A stretch of 64,000 nucleotides of DNA, from contig JAIWZP010000008.1 of NCBI GenBank assembly GCA_025201375.1, positions 620,001 to 684,000 on the forward strand, written 5' to 3'. Below are positions 57,088-64,000 of the stretch, one piece after another. The translations under genes and the position numbers were made by a program. The notes under the pieces were generated by a model, which was not told where the DNA came from, did not search any database, and saw only the letters and a program-made list of their open reading frames with translations. The first letter of the stretch is position 1. Each line of letters opens with the position of its first letter. Source of the DNA: Gongronella butleri (lineage: Eukaryota > Mucoromycota > Mucoromycetes > Mucorales > Cunninghamellaceae).

Positions 57088-58169
57088 TCAAAGAAAACAA
57101 GAAAAGGGGATAAAAAAAAAGTGTAAAGAAAAGAAAAGGAAAATGAAAGGGCCAAACACCGGCTCGGACCACCTCTTGTTTTTTGAAACACAGGCGGCCA
57201 CATGCTATTTTGGGTCGTACAGGAACAACCGGTCAAATTCATTTGCCGTCTCCCTGCACTGAGCACATTTGCCAAACGAGCGCGAGGAAATACGCTCCCT
57301 GCGCTCAATTTCGCTAATGCACGTGCCAGCCTCAAAAAGAAAAAAAGAAAAAGGACGCGCAACTTCATTCGTCGCTTGCAAATAGAAGGGTCAGCCTAAA
57401 AATAATTGAAATAAAAAAAAGAGAAAGCGCGTTTAAGAGCACCGCCTCGAGTCGAAATTTGACGAAAAAGTAGGGCATCCATCTACACGGCACGGAGCGG
57501 CAAACATCACGGAATGCCAATCACAAGGGTTTGAAAAAGTGGCAAATGGCCCTGATTTTACGGTAAATGCTACTTGCTCGACAAGAATCTGCTATTGGAG
57601 TCAGCTGCTTGACGTTCTCTCGAGGAGAATCATCGTGCCTTTCACTTGTATGCTCTGCGCAGTAGACAATATTGCATTGTGGCGCGTGTCGACGCATTTA
57701 AAACCGTAATAAACCCGTTTGACGCGCAGTAAATCACGTGTACCACGCGTTTTATTGTGATCACTGACATGGACGGATGCACCGAGTCGATGTCCACGAT
57801 TTCCTCGAGGGTCGGGCGGTCTGATCTTTTCATCGAGCCACACCAAAATGAGATGCCGCGAATAACTCAGAATCAGCTTTTCTCTTCGCCTGGTAATTTC
57901 TTCCTCTGTGTCGCTATAATGATAAATCCGTGCAACGGTACAATCTTGTCACCCTGCAAATTGGAAATAGGTCGAATTATTCTTTGTACCAACATTATCA
58001 AATTAGTACACTTTTGGCGTTGTTGCGCAATGTTCAATACTTGCCGTGTCTGAAATATATTAAACATGATGCATAAACTATAGGTTTTTAAAGGTGCAGT
58101 CGCCTGTTGTACTTTCCAAAGAGGTCATCAACTACCCAAGTGGCGAGAAAATCGCATTTGCGCCTTTTC
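57088..58169. other. Intergenic, no gene seen
   Basis: Promoter side of the RING gene followed by AT-rich spacer. No supported open frame. Several ACGCG words occur between 57430 and 57750. Confidence 0.5.
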
Positions 58170-58930
58170 TTTGCTCTTTTTCGTTTTGTCGGCGGATTCG
58201 CCTCTAAAAAACCCAGTGGCACCTTAAATACCTACACATCCAGTCTTTCTCTTTCGAATGTGCCCACTCACAAGGCATTGTGATCACTGGATGGCGAGAA
58301 ATCACGAATTTCAAAAATGGCGAATTTTCCATGGGGTACAGTCGAGGAGCTGAAACTGGCCAAAGCCGCGCCACTTTCCCACATGGTTCATACCACCCTA
58401 ATAGCCGATAAAAATGCATTAAAAGTTGAGAGTCCATTGACTGGCTTTCGCATAAAATGCGTTTTTCGATTTTTTTTCGCCACAAGGGTAACTCGGCGAA
58501 AATTGGACACAGTGTCTTGAAACTCGGATCATCAGATAGAGCACGACTTGGAGCGTGTGTATACGTCGGTGATCTCTGAAAAAAATGTGAGTTTTTGCAG
58601 AATAAACGCGACCAGCCGGCTGCGGGGCAGTTTGACGCGTGATAAAGCGCGTCAAGCGTCGAATTACACGCGTTCATTACTGATCAAATCCATGCATCTG
58701 GCGTCTCTCTTGCTGGTGGACGCGTCAGCGCCGATCCAGGACGCGATTTTCCCGTTCTATTCGCCTTCAAAGTTTTATCTAAAATCACGAATTGCTCGTC
58801 AACCATCAGGTCGACCTCACTCTTTTTTTGGCATTTTCCGTGGTTTCTCCACGCAATGCACCTTGTGTGCAAGTTTGGTCTCATTCTGCAGACCCACTTT
58901 TTCGATTTCTTCTCGGGGGCTCAAAACAGC
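58170..58930 (-). repeat. Dispersed repeat family B, copy B3, inverted
   Basis: Reverse-strand homologue of B1 (15100-15860). The minus-strand frame at 58677-58204 is open for 157 codons and contains ACNSTLDALYHAS, ALSDDPSF, LPLWRKKIEK and PRLYPMENSPFLKF. Each has a counterpart, sometimes with a stop, in B1. The preceding segment is shifted in frame. It is best viewed as a partly preserved relic of the family's coding region. Confidence 0.7.
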
Positions 58931-59810
58931 TCATTTTTTGATTTGCCTGTGGCACGCCCCTAGCGACTTTTAACAGCTGCACATCAAGTTCCACTAGAGT
59001 TTCTAGCTTGCCATTTCACATTGCGATGTGTTTCGCAGTGCTTCAGTGCCTTGTAGGCCAGGCGCAGCCCAATTTTGGCAAAACTCAGTCATTTACAGAG
59101 CATCTTTGGACAAACATGTCTAAGGTGTCCCAAAATTGAAGCAGATGAGAAGACAGGTATCAAGCCTATGACGGCACATTTTTCAGCACTTGAATTAATG
59201 CAATTTTGTTAAATTGTTCTTTGATGGCAGCCAATTCAGCCAATTAGCCTTGACTCGCTGAGAGCGCTACAAAATCATATGACGATGGCAAGTATTTTTT
59301 TTATATCTATCGTTCTAGCTCGTTATTTAATATTTCTCTTGCTTTGATTGATGCTTGTTTCGCCAAGCAAAAGACCAAAAAGTACAATTTTTGCCAATAT
59401 TGTCCTTTTAGATCGAGTTCTTTTTGGAAAACATGACCGAAAACTCGGCCAGATGCTGTCAGAAACCATGGGGAACAGAGCTGGTCCAAATTTGACAGAG
59501 ACCGAATCACTGTAATGGTCAGTAATCTTTGAATTAGTGTGATTTGGGTAATTTTTGCGCGTTGTCGGAATGAACCGCTTTCATTATTGTGCATCAAATG
59601 AATTGTAAAGGCTGTAGTCTGATGCACGTCGCATGCCGTGTTATAAATAAAAAAGTGGATTCGATTACGTAAAACAGAAAAAAGGTATAAAATTCGGCAA
59701 AAAGTACCCTTTCGTGGCAATATTCGTCAGCAGTATCATATACGCGTGTCAGCTTCAAAAAGGGCGAAATCAATTTAATAAGGAATAATACAGAATAAAA
59801 AAAGGGGGGA
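58931..59810. other. Intergenic, 3' side of TRP2
   Basis: AT-rich with no gene. The string at 59430-59520 (AAACCATGGGGAACAGAGCTGG and flanks) does not match the other repeats by eye. Confidence 0.45.
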
Positions 59811-61643
59811 TCACTGGTTGGCAGCCGCCTGTTGCTGCTCCCAAATCTTCTTTTCACATTGATCAATGGCCGTCAGGTTGGAGCCCATCTTGTTCATTGT
59901 CTCCTGGTACTCGTCCTCCTCTACAGAGTCGTACACAATGCCACCGCCAGCTAATTAAAATAAAAAAAACGCGCGTCAGACCGTGTTAACCCCTCAAAAT
60001 TGCGCATTCGTACCTTGCAAATACGCGGTGCCGTCCTTGAACAGCATGGTGCGGATGGCAATGCACGTGTCGAGATCGCCCGAGTAATCAAAGTGGCCGA
60101 CCGCGCTGCAAGAAAAAAAAGGGGAGGGGGAGAGATGAGCCAATTGTTCGCTTTTTTCCCCTCCTTTCATCTCTTTTTTTACCCTGCATAGACGCCACGC
60201 TTTTCCTTTTCCAAGCCGCGGATGAGCTCGACGGCCTTAATTTTGGGTGCGCCGGACACAGTGCCTGCGGGGAAGATGGCGCGGAAGGCGTCGAATTGGG
60301 ATTTGTCTTCGCGCAGGGTGCCTGTGACATTGGAGACGATGTGCATGACGTGGGAGTAGTACTCGATTTCCATGAGCTTATTGACCTTGACAGAGGCCGG
60401 GTTGCACACGCGATTGACGTCGTTGCGGCCGAGATCGACGAGCATGACGTGTTCGGCGCGTTCCTTCGGGTCGGCAAGCAAGTCCTCGGCGAGCGCCTTG
60501 TCCTCTGCGGCATTGGCACCGCGCTTGCGTGTGCCTGCAATAGGATGGGTATGGACCACGCGGTCTTGGACCTTTGTCAGCATTTCGGGGGACGCGCCGA
60601 CAATGGTGAATTCCTTGAGATTGACGTAGAACATGTAAGGCGAAGGGTTGAGCGAGCGCAGATGGCGATACACGTTGAACGGGTGCAGCGACGTCTTGCG
60701 CGCCAGGCGCTGTGATGGCACTGTCTGGAAAATGTCGCCTTCCTTGATGTGATGCTTGAGCGTCGTGACAAAATCCATGTAACCCTGCTTGCCCACATTC
60801 GACTCGGCTTGGAACCCAAGCTCAATGGGCGGCTGAGGCACCTTGGGCACCGTCTCCTCGTTCAAAAGCATCACCGTCGTCTCAATCTCGCCAGCAGCAC
60901 GCACATATTCCTTTTCAATCGCGTCCGCCTCCTTGGCATCCGACCGGAAATGCGAAACCACCTTGATCTGGCATCGGATGCGGTCGAAAATCACCAACGT
61001 ATCGCAGAGCATGAACACCGCGTCAGGAATGCCCACGGGATCCTCCAATTCCGTCGCAACACGAGGCTCAAAGTACTCGAAGCAGTCAAATCCAATGTAA
61101 CCCACCGCGCCGCCTACAAAAAAAAGAAAAAGAAAAAGAAAAACGAAAAACGAAAAACGGGGTCAGGTGACCAAAAAAATAAAAAAGACGCGTCGCGACG
61201 CGTCCATTTCTTTTTTTTTTTGCCACATTTTCTACTCATTTTACCTGTAAAGCTAGGCAACTCGGGCAATTTGACATAACGCACGGATTTGAGCTCGTCC
61301 TCAACGACGGCCAAGGGATCACCTTGCAGTGGCTGGCCAGCACCGACCTTGAGCAGCTTGTAGGGGTCTAAAAACGAGGATGAGCCATCCAATTGCACCC
61401 AAACCCGATGCAATTTAAAATTCTCTTACCGGCGCCAATAAAGGAGTAGCGGCCAATGGTCTCTCCACCGGCAACAGACTCGAACAAAAAGGAATAGTCG
61501 CAGCGATCGGCCACCTTTAGGTACGCTGACACGGGCGTCAAAAAGTCGGCATCCAACTCGGCGTAAATGGGGATGGTGTTGCCCTTGTCCTCGGCCACCA
61601 TGGCGCGCACCTCCTCCAATGTGGGTCGTAGCTTTAAAGACAT
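59811..61643 (-). CDS. TRP2: Anthranilate synthase component I
   Basis: Converts chorismate and glutamine-derived ammonia to anthranilate, the first step of tryptophan synthesis, together with the glutaminase subunit (Trp3). Five exons, 61643-61430, 61367-61245, 61113-60183, 60105-60014 and 59950-59811, give 499 aa, normal for fungal Trp2. The N-terminal regulatory part contains [20 protein letters not shown], the feedback-site region. The catalytic chorismate-binding core has [48 protein letters not shown] and [14 protein letters not shown]. The last exons carry [16 protein letters not shown] and [16 protein letters not shown]. No fused glutaminase is present. It is divergent from the SH3-WW gene across 1.3 kb. 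Confidence 0.97.
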
Positions 61644-62971
61644 GGTTTGTGCGGTGTGTTTTTTTTGTGGTGTGTGTGAAGTTGTAAGAAAAAGAGAAAA
61701 AGAACAACGATAAAAAAAAAAAAAACGAGATGCCAATCGGCTTTTGTAGTCGGCCGTCTAAAATGACTCACTTTTTTTTCTGTGCGTCTTTTTGATCTGA
61801 TGCCCTGCTTTCCCTTTGGCTATGTTCCCCTAATGGCGTACCAATGGCCTGCACCGCCTCGTTTTTGTGTTTATGGACGCATCATGGCGCGCAATGGATG
61901 CTGTTGTGAGATGGTCCATGATCAAAAACGTCAGGAAACTTGCCACTAACTCCTAGGCACCAGCGGTCGGCCCTCCGGCTTTTAGGGTCCTGATTTGCGC
62001 TTGTTTAAAAAAAAGCTGGCCAATCAGCGTCATCCTTCTCTCTTTTTTCCCAAAAAACTGGCTTGCTTTCAAGAACTCTCGTTGTTCTCGCAGGATGCGG
62101 GCAAAGACACGCGTTGCTTTTCTTTCTCTTTCTCTTTTGCTCTTAAAACGCGAAAAAAGGCAAAAATTGACAACAAGACAGAAATGCGATCCATTTTCCC
62201 CGCTTTCCCCGTGACCTCGTGGTGCCATTGACCCAAAAAAAGACGCACCACTTTTTTTTGGACGACGAGCCCCGTCTTGACATGGCAAAAAAAAAAAGAA
62301 ACACGTCGAATTTAACCATTTCTCCTTTTTGACGACTGATTGCCATTGGGTCACGGTCAACCAGAGCAAAATACATGCAGCTGTGCCATGGCAAAAGCGC
62401 AACAACTTGATTCCCATTTGGGGACATGCATCGAGATCGGCAAGCGCCACGTGGGGGGGATGAGATGCCCAGCCCCTTTGCGTGCAAAACTAGCTCAGCT
62501 TTGTTTCTTTTTTTTTCGAGTCCGCCTCCCGGATATCATCAATTGGGCATCCCAGGCGTCTCCCCATGCATGCCCGTGATATCTATAGTCGATAAGAAAG
62601 GAGGCAGGCCCGATAGCATCTTGGTTTGTGGCGCACGGCGCGTGTTTTTTTTTTTGTTTTTGATTCTTTCTTTTGCCCTTTTTTTTGTGTGTGTGCTTTT
62701 TGTCGATTTCCAACATTGACGGTTTAAATTGCCTCAAACACATCATGTAAGCAATTTTGCAGCGCCGAGGGATTGGGTGTTCCTTGCTTGCGAGGCAATA
62801 GGCTTTTTTCTTTGGCCCGAGAATGGCAAAACTTTGCCTGATTGAGTGCCGTTTGTGCAACGTTGGTTTCAAAGCCCGCTTAAAATTGAAGACTTCTTAC
62901 CCGACCCTACCTCGTGCACCTTTGTCTTTCTTTATCTCTTTTTTTTTTTTTGTTCTTGGTTCGTGGTTGCC
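61644..62971. promoter_or_regulatory. Divergent region of TRP2 and the SH3-WW gene
   Basis: 1.3 kb between starts. No open frame shows a domain. A Gcn4-type TGACTC-like element (complement GAGTCA) appears as TGACTCA at 61764-61770, 121 bp upstream of the TRP2 start. This fits general amino-acid control, but a single short match is weak evidence. Confidence 0.4.
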
Positions 62972-64000
62972 ATGACGACAGTGCCCGAGATTATATGTCG
63001 TGTTCGCGCCCTATACCCGTTTGAGTCGACCGAGCGCGCGTCCCTGACGTTTCAGGCCGGCGACGAGATTGATGTCCTTACACAGCTGGACTCTGGGTGG
63101 TGGGATGGCTGGTAAGAGGGGCAAAACCTTGTTTTATTACCTTTTTTCAGTCACTAAACGTGGATTATTTTTATTTTTTTGTGGCAGGTGCAACGGCAAA
63201 CGAGGCTGGTTCCCATGCAATTTCACGCAGGTCATCCAAGAAGGCGCTTTGAATGCATTGGAAGGCGAATTGGATGTGGTTATGGAAGATGATCTTTTGC
63301 AGCAGCCGGTTCAGCAGCAGGCACCGGCATTGCAGCAACAGCAACAGCAGCCTCAACAACCTCAGCGCAGGCAACAGCAGCCACAGCACTCAAGACAGCC
63401 TTCTTTTAGGCATTCGTTCCTTAGCCAAGTCTCGCAACAATCGTCGCCGCCACCAATGCAGCAGCAGCAGCAGCAGCAGCCAATGGACCACCGCCTTTCG
63501 TTCCTTGCTTACCCGCAACAGGACGATGATTGGCGCACGAAATCGTCGTCCTTGTCCACGGCGAGCCTGCGCCAGCGCCAATTGCATCAATTGCCCCAGT
63601 CGCCGCCACCAAATCTCCATCAACACCACCAATTCATCCACGACGACATGTCGGATACGAGCCAGGACGATCTGCGCCTTCCCCATGGCTGGACCCTCGT
63701 CACCGCCGACGGAGGAGCCACACGCCACTATTACAATCATCTGACCGGCGCCATGCGCTTCAAACACCCCGCTCTTGCCGATGACGACTCGGACCAGGAC
63801 GGCGAGCCCTATTCGGATGACGACGAAACCTCGTACCGCGGAACACCCTCATCCTCTGCCGCCGCCGCCGCCATGCGCCATCCAAACGTCAATTATGCAG
63901 ATGAACAGCGCATTATCACCTCAGATGACTTGCGCCGCTTGTCTATTGCCTCGAGCGACGACGAGACCGCGCCCACCGAACGTAGGGTCAGCATGGCCGA
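62972..64000 (+). CDS. SH3- and WW-domain protein, truncated by window end
   Basis: Two exons are visible, 62972-63111 and 63188 to the window edge. An SH3 domain at residues ~8-65 reads RVRALYPFESTERASLTFQA, then WWDGWCNGKRGWFPCNFTQV. A Gln-rich linker (several poly-Q runs at 63327-63480) follows, then a WW domain (LPHGWTLVTADGGATRHYYN, then MRFKHP), and acidic/Ser-rich sequence to the edge. Fungal proteins with SH3 then WW include Ras-type exchange factors and actin/endocytosis scaffolds. The catalytic part, if any, lies outside the window, so the function is left open. Confidence 0.85.

Overview
This window is nuclear DNA from a filamentous, early-diverging fungus; a Mucoromycota-type (Mucorales-like) origin is the best guess but cannot be proved from one window. 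The evidence is dense short GTAAG/GTAAA...AG introns full of A/T homopolymers, compact genes, glutamine/histidine-rich regulatory proteins, and genes such as NR2C2AP and TTC1 that budding yeasts lack or have diverged in. I rebuilt 19 complete host genes and one edge-truncated gene by hand. Every multi-exon model given with exon coordinates was summed and divides by three.

Layout: (1) 0.15-5.6 kb: a CorA/Mnr2-type magnesium transporter (-) divergent from an unrecognised polytopic membrane protein with conserved histidines (+). (2) 5.6-9.0 kb: repeat-rich spacer with copy A1 of dispersed repeat family A. (3) 9.0-14.3 kb: an alpha-arrestin, mitochondrial COQ10, a tail-anchored protein and a small two-helix membrane protein. 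(4) 14.3-17.4 kb: spacer with repeat family B. (5) 17.4-25.4 kb: a ThrE/Prm10-type transporter, a Crz1-like C2H2 factor and a TTC1-type TPR protein. (6) 25.4-32.3 kb: a second family A copy split by a 4.8 kb Merlin-like (IS1016/ISXO2-type) DNA transposon with 416 bp inverted arms, an apparently intact spliced transposase gene and an 8 bp target-site duplication with one mismatch. (7) 32.3-38.5 kb: the CCR4-NOT ubiquitin ligase Not4, divergent from a dysferlin-domain (Pex30-type) protein. (8) 38.5-39.8 kb: family B copy. (9) 39.8-48.4 kb: the calcium sensor Ncs1/frequenin, COQ1, the 20-exon Rab6-GEF subunit RIC1 and NR2C2AP. (10) 48.4-55.1 kb: family A remnant, the Snf1/AMPK kinase and a YchF/OLA1 GTPase. 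(11) 55.1-64 kb: a PA/TM/RING ligase, an inverted family B copy, anthranilate synthase TRP2, and the start of an SH3-WW protein cut by the window edge.

The genes are mostly unrelated housekeeping loci. Recurrent themes are ubiquinone synthesis (COQ1, COQ10), calcium signalling (Ncs1, Crz1-like factor), and membrane traffic or nutrient signalling (RIC1, arrestin, Snf1, RING ligase). Many genes form divergent pairs with short shared promoters, the tightest being RIC1/NR2C2AP at 171 bp. The most interesting non-genic features are the transposon and its related unfilled or scarred site at 7.06-7.12 kb, the two decaying repeat families, the TACAGTA/TACTGTA clusters confined to family A/transposon neighbourhoods, and introns that combine A/T homopolymers with ACGCG(T).
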